The position numbers were made by a program, and so were the translations under genes. The notes beneath the pieces are model-generated. The model saw only the letters and a list, made by a program, of their open reading frames with translations, was not told the origin of the DNA and ran no database searches. Positions 7,457 to 15,005 of a stretch of 22,801 bases of DNA are shown here, piece after piece. Position 1 is the first letter of the stretch. Each line of letters begins with the position of its first letter. Origin of the DNA: JBEKTY01 sp049515555 (GTDB taxonomy: Bacteria; Planctomycetota; Planctomycetia; Pirellulales; Thermoguttaceae); the NCBI GenBank assembly GCA_049515555.1, contig JBEKTY010000189.1, positions 1 through 22,801 on the forward strand, given 5' to 3'.

Positions 7457-9367
7457 ATGAGATGCCTCGCACGCCAGGTGTTTTCCGGCCTTCTGAGGCC
7501 GGCGATTGTCCTGGCGACCCTGGCGGCCGGACTGCCCTTGTCTCGCGACGCCGCGGCACAGGGCCTGGAGCAGGTCAAGTCGCTTTACACGAAATATGAG
7601 TACCGCATTCCCGTGCGCGACGGCAAGCGGCTGTTCACGGCCGTCTACGCGCCCAAGGACCAGTCGCAGCGCTATCCGATCCTTTTGACGAGGACGCCCT
7701 ACAGCGTGCAGCCCTACGGGGCCGATCAGTACAAGGGCGATCTGGGCCCGTCGCCGGCGGCGGGCAAGGCGGGTTACATCTTCGTCTACCAGGACGTGCG
7801 CGGGCGGTGGATGTCGGAGGGCGAGTTCGTCAACATGCGCCCCTACCTGCCCGTCAAGAAAGGCCCGGCCGACGTCGACGAGAGCAGCGACGCCCGGGAC
7901 AGCATCGAGTGGTTGCTCAAGCACGTAGACAACCACAACGGCAAGGTGGGCCTGTGGGGCATCTCCTATCCCGGCTTCTACGCCTCGATGGGGATGATCG
8001 ACGCCCACCCCGCCCTGAAGGCCGTCTCGCCGCAGGCGCCCATCGCCGATTGGTTCATCGGCGACGACTGGCACCACAACGGCGCGCTCCTGCTGCCGCA
8101 CGCCTTCAACTTCATGGCGGTCTTCGGCCGGCCGCGCCCGCAGCCCATCAAGAAGTCGCGATTCACCTTCGATCACGAGACGCCCGACGGCTACCAGTTC
8201 TTCCTGCAGATGGGGCCGCTGGCCAACGCCGACGCCCGGTTCTTCAAAAGCGACGTCCCGTTCTGGAACGAGGTCATGCGGCACGGCGTCTACGACGATT
8301 TCTGGAAAGCGCGGAACGTCTGCCCGCATCTGAAGAACATCCGGCCGGCGGTGATGACCGTAGGCGGCTGGTTCGACGCCGAAGACCTGTTCGGCGCGTT
8401 GGAGACCTACAAGCACGTGGAGGCCGCCGGCCGCGGCCCGCAGAACCTGCTGGTAATGGGGCCCTGGAGCCACGGCGGCTGGTCCCGCGGCGACGGGCAG
8501 TCGCTCGGTCCGATCGCGTTCAACGCCAAGACGTCGGAGTTCTTCCGCGAGGGCATCGAGCTGCCCTTCTTCGAGTTCCACCTCAAGGGCAAGGGGCCGC
8601 TCAAGCATCCCAAGGCCTGGGTCTTCCAAACCGGTACCAACCGCTGGCGGCAATTCACGGCCTGGCCGCCCGCCGAGGCCCGGCCGAAGGCCATCTTTCT
8701 GCGCTCTCCGGGCCGGCTGGCCTTCGACCCGCCCGCCGACGCCCGTCCCGAGGCGTGCTATGACGAGTACCTCAGCGATCCCGCCAGGCCGGTGCCTTAT
8801 CTGAACAAGATCGCCATCGGCATGTCGCCGGAATACATGGTCGAGGACCAGCGCTTTGCCGCCACGCGGCCCGACGTGCTGGTCTACCAGACCGAGGCCC
8901 TGGAAGAAGACCTGGCCCTGGCCGGCCCGATCCAGGTCGAGCTGCAGGTCACGACTTCGGGCACCGACGCCGACTGGATCGTCAAGCTGATAGACGTGTA
9001 CCCCGACGATTATCCCGATCCGGGCAGCAATCCGGCCGGGTTGCACATGGGCGGCTACCAGCAACTGGTGCGGGGCGACGTGATGCGCGGCAAGTTCCGC
9101 AACAGCTTCGAGAAGCCCGAGCCGTTCTCACCCGGCCAACCTGCGGCGGTGCGATTTACCATGCAGGACGTGTGCCACACGTTCCGGCCCGGCCACCGGC
9201 TGATGGTTCAGGTCCAGAGCACCTGGTTTCCGCTGGTCGACCGCAATCCGCAGACGTTCGTGGACATCTACACGGCCAAGGAGTCTGATTTCCGCAAAGC
9301 CACCCAGCGCGTCTACCGCTCGGCCGACCGCGCCTCGCGCCTGACCGTTTCGGTGCTGCCGCAATGA
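7457..9367 (+). CDS. secreted CocE/NonD family alpha/beta hydrolase (peptidase S15-like)
   Basis: The 636-residue product is a predicted serine hydrolase acting on esters, amides or acyl-peptides. A signal peptide ends near residue 33 (AAAQ). The S15/CocE core runs from about 45 to 360. It has DVRGRWMSEGEF after the early strands, the nucleophile elbow GISYPG (S170), the acid site GGWFD (D307) and the base site PWSHGG (H339), so the triad is complete. A C-terminal jelly-roll (PepX_C type) follows, with the typical FRPGHRLMVQVQSTWFPLVDRN ending split across residues about 575-600. Length is usual for the family. The start ATG at 7457 has GAAGGGGGA just upstream and opens the signal peptide; an in-frame extension back to 7325 runs through the intergenic inverted repeat and was rejected. 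Substrate is unknown; family members include cocaine esterase and glutaryl-7-ACA acylase. Confidence 0.9.
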   Translation: MRCLARQVFSGLLRPAIVLATLAAGLPLSRDAAAQGLEQVKSLYTKYEYRIPVRDGKRLFTAVYAPKDQSQRYPILLTRTPYSVQPYGADQYKGDLGPSPAAGKAGYIFVYQDVRGRWMSEGEFVNMRPYLPVKKGPADVDESSDARDSIEWLLKHVDNHNGKVGLWGISYPGFYASMGMIDAHPALKAVSPQAPIADWFIGDDWHHNGALLLPHAFNFMAVFGRPRPQPIKKSRFTFDHETPDGYQFFLQMGPLANADARFFKSDVPFWNEVMRHGVYDDFWKARNVCPHLKNIRPAVMTVGGWFDAEDLFGALETYKHVEAAGRGPQNLLVMGPWSHGGWSRGDGQSLGPIAFNAKTSEFFREGIELPFFEFHLKGKGPLKHPKAWVFQTGTNRWRQFTAWPPAEARPKAIFLRSPGRLAFDPPADARPEACYDEYLSDPARPVPYLNKIAIGMSPEYMVEDQRFAATRPDVLVYQTEALEEDLALAGPIQVELQVTTSGTDADWIVKLIDVYPDDYPDPGSNPAGLHMGGYQQLVRGDVMRGKFRNSFEKPEPFSPGQPAAVRFTMQDVCHTFRPGHRLMVQVQSTWFPLVDRNPQTFVDIYTAKESDFRKATQRVYRSADRASRLTVSVLPQ

Positions 9368-9516
<149 letters not shown>

Positions 9517-10650
9517 TCACGGCAAGAGCGGCGTGCCCCGCGTATAGCGGGCCAACGCATCGCGATCTAGTTCCACTCCCAGCCCCGGCGCGTCGGGGAT
9601 GGGCAGCATGCCGTCGGCATCCAAGTGCCAGCCGCCCAGCGCGATCTCGTCCACGTACGGCGAGCCGGTAAGATACTCGACCAGATCGGTATCGGCGAAG
9701 GCCGACGCCAATTGCAGATCGGCGGCCAGGCCCACGGCCGTGTTCCAACCGTGGGGAATGAATCGCACCCCGTGCTCCTGGGCCATCCAGGCGATCCGCC
9801 GCTCTTCGCTGATGCCGCCCACCTTGGTAACGTCGGGCTGGACCACGTCGAAGGCCCCGGCCTCCAGCCAGGGCTGGAACGCTTGACGGCGGGTGAGGAC
9901 CTCGCCGCCGGCGATGGGCAGCGGCGAGTTGCGCCGCAGGTGTACGTAGTCCGGCAGGGCGTCGGGCTTCAAGGGCTCCTCGAACCAGGCCACCTGGTAG
10001 CCGGCCAGCATCTGCGCCGTGCGCAGGGCCCACTTGTAGCCTTGCCGCCAGAAGGCGTCGCTCCCGCCGGCGTCGACCATCAACAGCGACTCCGGCCCCA
10101 CCGCTTCCCGCGCCGCCCGTACAATGGCCTCGTCCAGGGCGCCGCTTGCACGTCCGAAGGGCCCCCAGCCGATCTTGAAGGCCCGGAAGCCTTGCTCCCG
10201 CAGCCCGGTCAAATGCTCGGCCAGCGGCGCGGGCTCCCGCATCAACAGCGAGGCGTAGGGCCGCACGCGCTCCCGGTAGCGGCCGCCCAGCAGGCGACCC
10301 ACGGGCTGCCCGGCGGCCTTCCCCAGCAGGTCCCAGAGCGCGATGTCCACTCCGCTGATGGTGTGCGTAACGGACCCGCCGCGGCCCATCCAGAACGTGT
10401 TCTGGTGCAGTTTTTCGCTCACCCGCTCCGGCTCCAGGGCGTTCTCGCCGCGGTACAGCGGTTCCAGCAGGTCGAGCGCCGCGCGTACCAGGGCCTCGCT
10501 CGTAAACGCGCTGCCTAGCCCCACCAGCCCGCCGTCGGTCACCACGGCGATCAGCGTGTGCACGCAGTCGTCGGGCCGCAACTCTTCGTCCCAACCGCCC
10601 TCGGGCGTAGCCCCCCGCAGCCCGGCCGCACGGATTTCGCGAATCTTCAT
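9517..10650 (-). CDS. mandelate racemase/muconate lactonizing enzyme family protein (enolase superfamily)
   Basis: The 377-residue cytoplasmic enzyme should abstract the proton alpha to a carboxylate, most often to dehydrate a sugar acid. The N-terminal capping domain (1-125) is followed by the barrel. Visible residues are K159 in FKIGWG at the second strand, the three metal ligands D193 (MVDAGG), E224/E225 (WFEEP) and E250 (IAGGE), then D273 (QPDVTKVGG) and H300 (IPHGWN), which form the typical His-Asp dyad of the mandelate racemase subgroup. Start at 10650 has GGAGG about 9 bp upstream. No signal peptide. The gene is convergent with the CocE-like hydrolase and ends inside the heptamer array. 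No sugar-acid dehydrogenase or aldolase is beside it, so the substrate cannot be named; dehydratase, racemase and cycloisomerase are all possible. Confidence 0.92.
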   Translation of the reverse strand: MKIREIRAAGLRGATPEGGWDEELRPDDCVHTLIAVVTDGGLVGLGSAFTSEALVRAALDLLEPLYRGENALEPERVSEKLHQNTFWMGRGGSVTHTISGVDIALWDLLGKAAGQPVGRLLGGRYRERVRPYASLLMREPAPLAEHLTGLREQGFRAFKIGWGPFGRASGALDEAIVRAAREAVGPESLLMVDAGGSDAFWRQGYKWALRTAQMLAGYQVAWFEEPLKPDALPDYVHLRRNSPLPIAGGEVLTRRQAFQPWLEAGAFDVVQPDVTKVGGISEERRIAWMAQEHGVRFIPHGWNTAVGLAADLQLASAFADTDLVEYLTGSPYVDEIALGGWHLDADGMLPIPDAPGLGVELDRDALARYTRGTPLLP

Positions 10651-10706
10651 CAGCCTCGCCTCCGCAACCTAAGTTGCCTCTTGGAATAATGCCGGCCCGC
10701 TCCGGT

Positions 10707-10740
10707 CCCCTCTCCCTCCGGGAGAGGGCTAGGGTGAGGG
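10707..10740. terminator. strong hairpin of a widespread dispersed repeat, possible terminator
   Basis: CCCTCTCCC (10708-10716) pairs with GGGAGAGGG (10720-10728) around TCC, followed by CTAGGGTGAGGG. The motif is one I recognise as a dispersed repeat in many high-GC bacterial genomes. It lies just 5' of the minus-strand enolase-superfamily gene and outside the left end of the inverted-repeat element. There is no T-run, so a rho-independent terminator role is only possible, not shown. Confidence 0.5.
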
Positions 10741-10764
10741 CATTGGCTCATAACGGGCCCAGTA

Positions 10765-11432
10765 CCAATTATCGAAGTCAAATCAGGAAAACGAGTATTG
10801 TGTCCCCGGATTAGGACTACCATGTCCCCGGATTACGGATGGTGACTGCGGAATTGGCGGGTGGAGGTCAGGAGCGAACCCGTTAGGCACCGACTCAAGC
10901 ATCATCATCGAGGATTCTCCATCCCAGTTCATTGAATGGTATCCAGTTCTCCCTGTTGTTGAGTGGTGGCAACTCACAGTGTTGCCGAATATATGCGAGC
11001 AGTAGGTATCCTTCCGCCCGCGAGGCGTCGTGCTTGCTCCTTGTCGCCAGCCACCGCAACCGCAGGTTAGAGACGGGGAAGTGACAGTCTAGGTGGTAGA
11101 AGGCAAATCGCCAGCCCGCCGCGTGACCTTCCGTGTGCCGATTGTTAATGCACGCACAGAAATCCTTAAACCTTCCACGAAGGGAAACGGACTCCCCTAC
11201 ATCCAAGATCCCATCGGGGTCAGTCCCGACAGCGCGGTTAATCGGCTTATCGGTAGCAATGACATAAGCCCCCGGTGTCGTGGGAACTTTGGAGAAATCT
11301 AAAGTTCCAAGGGGAGTCCAATCAATCCAACCCGACCAATCATATTTCAACATAGGCAAGCCCTCGCAAGCGATTCTTGGGGAAATCCGGGGACACGATA
11401 CCGGTTTTCCTGATTTCTAATCGGATGATTGG
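10765..11432. mobile_element. putative mobile unit with terminal inverted repeats around a GIY-YIG-like gene
   Basis: The sequence at 10780-10812 (AAATCAGGAAAAC then GTGTCCCCGGATT) is repeated inverted at 11384-11416 with 30 of 33 positions identical. Weaker similarity carries on outward (CCAAT at 10765, inverted at 11428-11432). The only gene inside is the small GIY-YIG-like CDS. A second direct copy of TGTCCCCGGATTA lies at 10823-10835, inside the left end. No transposase is present, so this would be non-autonomous or mobilised by the cargo. The GTGTCCCCGGATT motif resembles repeats I associate with REP/transposase neighbourhoods. No target duplication was identified. Alternative: two inverted copies of a REP that happen to flank a gene. 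Confidence 0.6.
10895..11353 (-). CDS. small GIY-YIG-like nuclease-fold protein
   Basis: The 152-residue product has the order of landmarks of a GIY-YIG domain. These are TTPGAYVI (Y30) for the GIY strand, GILDVGES (49-55) for the YIG strand, SLRGRF (R59/R61) for the catalytic arginine, GHAAGW (H77) on the following helix, AEGYLLLAY (E114) for the metal-binding glutamate, and LPPLNNRENW (N132/N133) near the end. The second tyrosine is replaced by Asp-Val, which is unusual. ATG at 11353 has GAGGG 7 bp upstream; a TTG two codons earlier is an alternative. It is the only gene between 33-bp inverted repeats, and its base composition looks less GC-rich than the flanking metabolic genes, suggesting transfer. 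The role could be endonuclease, homing-type or a decayed relative. The fold call rests on motif spacing alone. Confidence 0.6.
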   Translation of the reverse strand: MLKYDWSGWIDWTPLGTLDFSKVPTTPGAYVIATDKPINRAVGTDPDGILDVGESVSLRGRFKDFCACINNRHTEGHAAGWRFAFYHLDCHFPVSNLRLRWLATRSKHDASRAEGYLLLAYIRQHCELPPLNNRENWIPFNELGWRILDDDA

Positions 11433-11634
11433 CAATGGTATCCGGATTCGTCCCCTGCCGACCGTCATAGCACGGGCCGCGATTTTTCGCAAGCGCTTTC
11501 TCGCCGGAATCGCGATCGGCAAGGCGACCGTCCCCAATACCGAGGAAAGCGGGGCCGGGCGGGCGGCCACGGGTGAAACCGTGTGAGCGTCTCGACTGCG
11601 GGTGGATTAACGGTGTGCGGCGGATGTCCTCCCG

Positions 11635-11758
11635 TAGCGGTTCAGCCTTCTTCACCACCGAGATGAACTCGGTGGGGTCGTGGCGGGAAAGACCCAGCCG
11701 CGTTAGCGGTTCAGCCTTCTTCACCACCGAGATGAACTCGGTGGGGTCGTGGCGGGAA
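11635..11758. repeat. 69-bp-period tandem duplication with internal hairpin
   Basis: The 55-bp segment at 11635-11689 is repeated exactly at 11704-11758. Each copy contains CCACCGAG paired with CTCGGTGG around ATGAA. A shorter inverted piece, CGACCCCACCGAGTT, recurs at about 11838-11852, so the hairpins could also pair at longer range. No gene is convincing here; a minus-strand open frame passes through but its sequence is simply the translated repeat. Confidence 0.8.
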
Positions 11759-11915
11759 CGACGTGTGTGGGCGTCCGTTTCTTGGGTGGCGTGGGGTGGG
11801 CACGAGAGTCTTCCGACCCGCGCCCGCACTAACGGTGGCGACCCCACCGAGTTTACCTCTAATGGCACGCGGTTAGCGCGCAACCTGGTCGGATTCCAGC
11901 ACTTGTCCCGCACCC

Positions 11916-12104
11916 AACCGCGAAGCGGTTCAACTCCGCAGCCCAGGGTCGCTTGAGCGCACCCTGGGATATAGGCGTTGGCCAGCGGCACCCCGAGGGG
12001 TGCGACACGTGTGGCACCCCTTCAGGGTGCAGACGGTCTGCTGTTTTGCCACCCAGGGTGCGCTAAAGCGACCCTGGGCTGCGGAGTTACACGCCTTCGG
12101 CGTG
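11916..12104. repeat. 190-bp nested palindrome built of hairpin modules
   Basis: The 37-bp arm at 11932-11968 is inverted at 12052-12088 with one mismatch. Each arm itself folds (CCCAGGGT pairing with ACCCTGGG). Outside the arms lie AACCGC / GCGGTT with loop GAA (11916-11930) and CACGCC / GGCGTG with loop TTC (12090-12104), mirror modules whose loop reads GAA in each orientation. Inside lie two further stems (GCACCCC around 11979-11995 and GCACCC around 12014-12030). This is a composite REP-like structure with no coding sequence. Confidence 0.8.
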
Positions 12105-12224
12105 GGTATTGAATGGCTCGAAACGCAGAAGCTGTTTCTAACCATCTGGTTGCGCTTAATCTCACGCCATTAGGGATGTTCACGTTCGAGTACGGATCGT
12201 GCCCGCGGCGCCGTGATTTTGGGC

Positions 12225-12254
12225 TTGAAATTGGGCCGGCAGGTATGGTATACT
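12225..12254 (+). promoter_or_regulatory. orphan sigma70-like promoter sequence
   Basis: TTGAAA (12225-12230) and TATACT (12249-12254) are separated by 18 bp, the best housekeeping-type promoter match I saw in this stretch. No plus-strand gene follows; the downstream DNA is low-complexity repeat and then minus-strand genes. It may belong to a lost gene, an untranslated RNA, or be chance. Confidence 0.25.
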
Positions 12255-12280
12255 GATGTACATTTTAGGCAGAAGGGGAT

Positions 12281-12433
12281 GAGGGGTTGAGGGGTTGAGG
12301 GGTTGAGGGGCGAGCCACCAGCCACCAGCCATGACGGGCGAGGGGCGAGGGATTAAGGATGGACCATCGGCGGCGGGGCCTGCCGAGAGCGCGGCTGCCA
12401 ACCCCAATCCCTAATCCCTAACCCCTAATCCCT
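12281..12433. repeat. low-complexity tracts (8-mer and 7-mer repeats)
   Basis: GAGGGGTT is repeated three times plus a partial from 12281 to 12310, followed by AGCCACC-type units. At 12406-12433 there are four 7-mer units of AATCCCT (one AACCCCT variant), and an inverse piece GAGGGATTAAGGAT lies at about 12347-12360. The 400 bp from 12110 to 12540 contain no gene that I can support. Confidence 0.7.
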
Positions 12434-12542
12434 GCTCCGCGGCCCGGCGTTTACCCACGACCAAATTCGTTCAAGCCATGCTTTCATAGGTATGGTCCTT
12501 TCGGTTGGCTACCCTTGTTCGGCTTGGGAAACAGCTTCCCGC

Positions 12543-12887
12543 CTACTGCCCTATCGCATCAGCCTCTGTTTCTCGAATATCCAGAATACGATCCAGGCAG
12601 GTATGCTTGAAAACCAGGCGAACGTTCGGGCACATCTCGCATAGCCTCAAAACGCCGTTCTTCTCGGCCATCATCTTCATCACGGTGACAGCCTTGCCGA
12701 GCATGGCACTGGAAAGGAAATCCACGCCGGAGAAGTTCAGAACCAGCTTCAGGCAGTCGGGGCGGGCTACCACGGCATAGAGTTCCTGGCCCAGACCCAT
12801 AATCGCAAGTTCTGCGTGAATGTCCCTGTCGAGAAAATGAACGACCAGGGCATCGGCGTTCTTCTTGACCCGAAGATGCTTACCCAT
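12543..12887 (-). CDS. STAS-domain protein (anti-sigma factor antagonist type)
   Basis: The 114-residue product is a single STAS domain of the SpoIIAA/RsbV type. Such proteins bind an anti-sigma kinase and are switched by phosphorylation of a serine or threonine. The pattern is visible: a beta-strand LKLVLNFSGVDFLSSAMLG with S59/S60 at the phosphorylation position, then a helix (KAVTVMKMMAEKNG), the strand VLRLCEMCP and the final helix with VRLVFKHTCLDRILDI. The start at 12887 (MGKHLRV) has GGGAG 8 bp upstream; a GTG at 12902 is an alternative. It lies 50 bp downstream of the truncated unknown gene on the same strand and probably shared its transcript. No partner kinase or sigma factor is present in the window, so the pathway is not known. 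Confidence 0.82.
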   Translation of the reverse strand: MGKHLRVKKNADALVVHFLDRDIHAELAIMGLGQELYAVVARPDCLKLVLNFSGVDFLSSAMLGKAVTVMKMMAEKNGVLRLCEMCPNVRLVFKHTCLDRILDIRETEADAIGQ

Positions 12888-12937
12888 ATCTTGGTCTCCC
12901 ACGCCTTCTCGGGTGTCTGCGTTTCAACCTGGGGAAT

Positions 12938-13871
12938 TTACCCTCCCCCAAACCCCATCGGCACCTTCTCCACGACCTCCCTATACACCACGCTGCCCCG
13001 CCGTGGCACAACCCGAGGCAACGTCCGGCCCCGGCCCGTCCACACCAGGGCCATGTGCGGCCTTCGGTAATGCGGGATCACTTCAATATGCCGCCCCACG
13101 TCCCACCCCACTTTACCACGGCGATGGGCCTTGTGCACGAACCTCTGGTCGCCGCTGGCCTCGAACTTGGCCCGGTCGTCGGCCAGGACATCGGGTGAAA
13201 TGATCGACGGATCGTTCTCCAGTAGGCACAGGGAACAGCAGAGCCGCACGCAGTCCATGACCAGGGAATCGGGAACCTGAATACCGATGTCGGCAAACAG
13301 CCCGTTCGTGCCCAGGCTGGCAAGGGACTGCTCCACGGTCAGACCCGGCCTGCGGGGGAAGTTGCGGTATCCGAATCGCAATCGCCACCATACCCGAAGT
13401 ACATCCGCAATGGCTCGTTCCGCATACGGAGAGAACTTGAACCGCCGTTTTAGGCGAGAGAGCGCCTTGCCAACGACGGAACCAAGCTGTCTCCACTCGA
13501 CCAGGGCATCAAATAACCGGAACACAAGGCTCCTTGGCAAATCCTGCATGATTGTCTGGCTAAACAGGGCCTGCAAGAAGTCCATTGCCACTTCAATTGC
13601 AATGTCTTCGTCACATTCCTTCCCGCCCAGCATTCGAGCAACGCTTCCAAACGGAGGTCCACTACGCCAGTTCGCCAACTTGGCTGCCTCAAGTAAGACC
13701 TGCCAATTGATACTCGTATGCCTGTACCCAAAACAAGCAAGCCCAATCACTGAGCGGTCGAATGTGGCACGATCAATCGCTCCATCCTCAACCCCTTTCA
13801 TCAGAATTGGTTGGGTCCAGACTCCGGTCACTCCAAATTCGCCCTTCGCAAGGTTACGAAGGTGCAGATCG
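12938..13871 (-). pseudogene. unrecognised gene, 5' end apparently cut by an IS21-family remnant
   Basis: I do not recognise the family. The open frame reads back without a stop from 12938 to 13871, giving about 310 residues that begin DLHLRNLAKGEFGVTGVW. The frame closes only at TGA (13874-13876), exactly inside the IS21 end, so the true N-terminus appears lost. A GTG at 13831 with GAAGGG 10 bp upstream could still initiate a 297-residue product. The middle is helical and arginine-rich. The C-terminus has a basic, aromatic block (HIEVIPHYRRPHMALVWTG, then VPRRGSVVYREVVEKVPMGF) that looks conserved in type. No signal peptide or membrane segment. Base composition is lower in GC than the surrounding metabolic genes. 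The STAS gene follows at 50 bp, so a two-gene unit is likely. No function is assigned. Confidence 0.6.
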
Positions 13872-14071
13872 TGTCAGTGGGCGCTGAAAACCAGCCATCT
13901 ATGGGCGCTTGAAAACCAGCCATCCTGAGAGAGAGGGGATTCGCTGGTAGGATTTCCAGTTTTTCGACGACTGGAGGGTCCTACATGGCGAACCACGATG
14001 GCGAGGATTCAAGCGATTCTAAGTTTACACGAGCGAGGGTGGCGGAAGCGGCGGATCGCCCGGGAGTTGTC
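13872..14071 (+). mobile_element. IS21-family left-end remnant with truncated istA start
   Basis: Starting at TG (13872) are two tandem terminal repeats, GGGCGCTGAAAACCAGCC at 13879 and GGGCGCTTGAAAACCAGCC at 13903, as at the ends of IS21-family elements. From 13998 the frame reads MARIQAILSLHERGWRKRR then IAREL, which is the N-terminal helix-turn-helix start of the IstA transposase. After about 14071 similarity stops (RELS then unrelated sequence), and no IstB ATPase gene is present. The element is a decayed fragment and cannot move itself. It abuts the interrupted gene at 13871. Confidence 0.75.
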
Positions 14072-14314
14072 GCCCGACGTGCCTTACAGATTCACTTGGA
14101 ATCCCGGCCGCCGGTTACCGCTTCTTTCAATCGGTATGTTGCCGCCGGGTGTCAAGAATCGGTGGTATTATGAAACAGCAAGGATCGCCGGCGACGCCCA
14201 CCTGTTTGTGGGGCTTGACCGTAGCTTATGGGCGCGCCGTGCCGGGGTGCGCAACTCGCTCTAACCTGCGGCGGTGTGCCCCTCCTCCGCGCGCAAGCAG
14301 TCGGGAAAATTCGG

Positions 14315-14724
14315 ATGCAATACCAGATCGCCACGACCAGCGCGGCGGTGAACGTGAACCACCCCGCGGCGGCAACGGCCTACTCGCCCATCAGCGGCAC
14401 GCTCTTCAGCCCCAACGGGCCGTCCTACCTGGACGTGCAGCAGGGATACGTGGGCGGCTGCTGGCTGCTGGCGAGCCTGGCCGAGGTGGCAGCCCGATAT
14501 CCGCAGGACATTCGGAGCATGTTCACTGCCGCCGGCACCACTGTGGAGAACGGCGCCACGGTCAGCCTCTACACGGTCCGCTTCTTCAATAGCGTCGGAG
14601 TTGCCGAGTACGTCACCGTGGACACGGAGCTGCCCTCCGGCGGCACCTATTACGATCAACCGGTCAACGGCGTCCTGTGGGTGGCCCTGGCCGAGAAGGC
14701 TTACGCTGAAGCCAACGGGGCAGG
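14315..14724 (+). pseudogene. fragment of a calpain-family (C2) cysteine protease
   Basis: The reading frame starting at ATG 14315 carries the first half of a calpain catalytic domain: SYLDVQQGYVGGCWLLASLA with the catalytic Cys (C49), then a TVRFF strand, YVTVDTELPSGGTYYD and LWVALAEKAYAEANGAG. The family's later histidine and asparagine are missing, and after about 14724 the open frame continues into unrelated residues until 14956. The usual GDCW motif reads GGCW here. Large planctomycete calpain-like proteins typically have long N-terminal regions, which are absent. I read this as a fragment, not a working protease. No convincing ribosome binding site was seen. Confidence 0.75.
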
Positions 14725-15005
14725 TTCCCCTGCCGGACGGATAAGGTCCTTGGGCCCTGGCTTCGCTGCCGTCCCTGGCAGCATCCACCGGCGGGGCGCG
14801 AAAATGCCTCCTATACCCCACCCGAGAGTTGGTTTTCAGAGCAGCTTCACGAAGAATTTAGAACTTCTTGCGGGGGCGCTTTACGTTTCCGCGGGGGCAG
14901 GGCAGAATAGCAGTCGTACCATTCGACGTGACTCCTCGGCGTGCGCCAGGGGTTGAACGGCTACGCTGGTCACGCCGTTGGACTAAAGCCCATCCTACGT
15001 AAACT
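14725..15005. other. non-coding remnant stretch before the FG-GAP gene
   Basis: No gene is supported. GTTGGTTTTCAGAGC near 14828 resembles the inverse of the IS21 terminal repeat (GCGCTGAAAACCAGC) and could be a degraded right end. The last 40 bases (TTGGACTAAAGCCCATCCTAC) resemble part of a dispersed intergenic repeat. No clear promoter for the downstream gene was found. Confidence 0.4.

Noticed and set aside
11635..11890. Integron attC-like sites (GTTAGC motifs)
   Set aside because: The core does not match the GTTRRRY / RYYYAAC pattern and no integrase is present.
11347..11991. 214-codon minus-strand open frame with a repeated HDPTEFISVVKKAEPL segment
   Set aside because: It runs through the nested palindrome, the 69-bp tandem repeat and the right end of the inverted-repeat element; the repeated peptide is simply the translated DNA repeat.
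14072..14264. Continuation of the istA frame to 14264
   Set aside because: After the RELS point the translation no longer resembles IstA; it is likely junction sequence, with no identifiable product.
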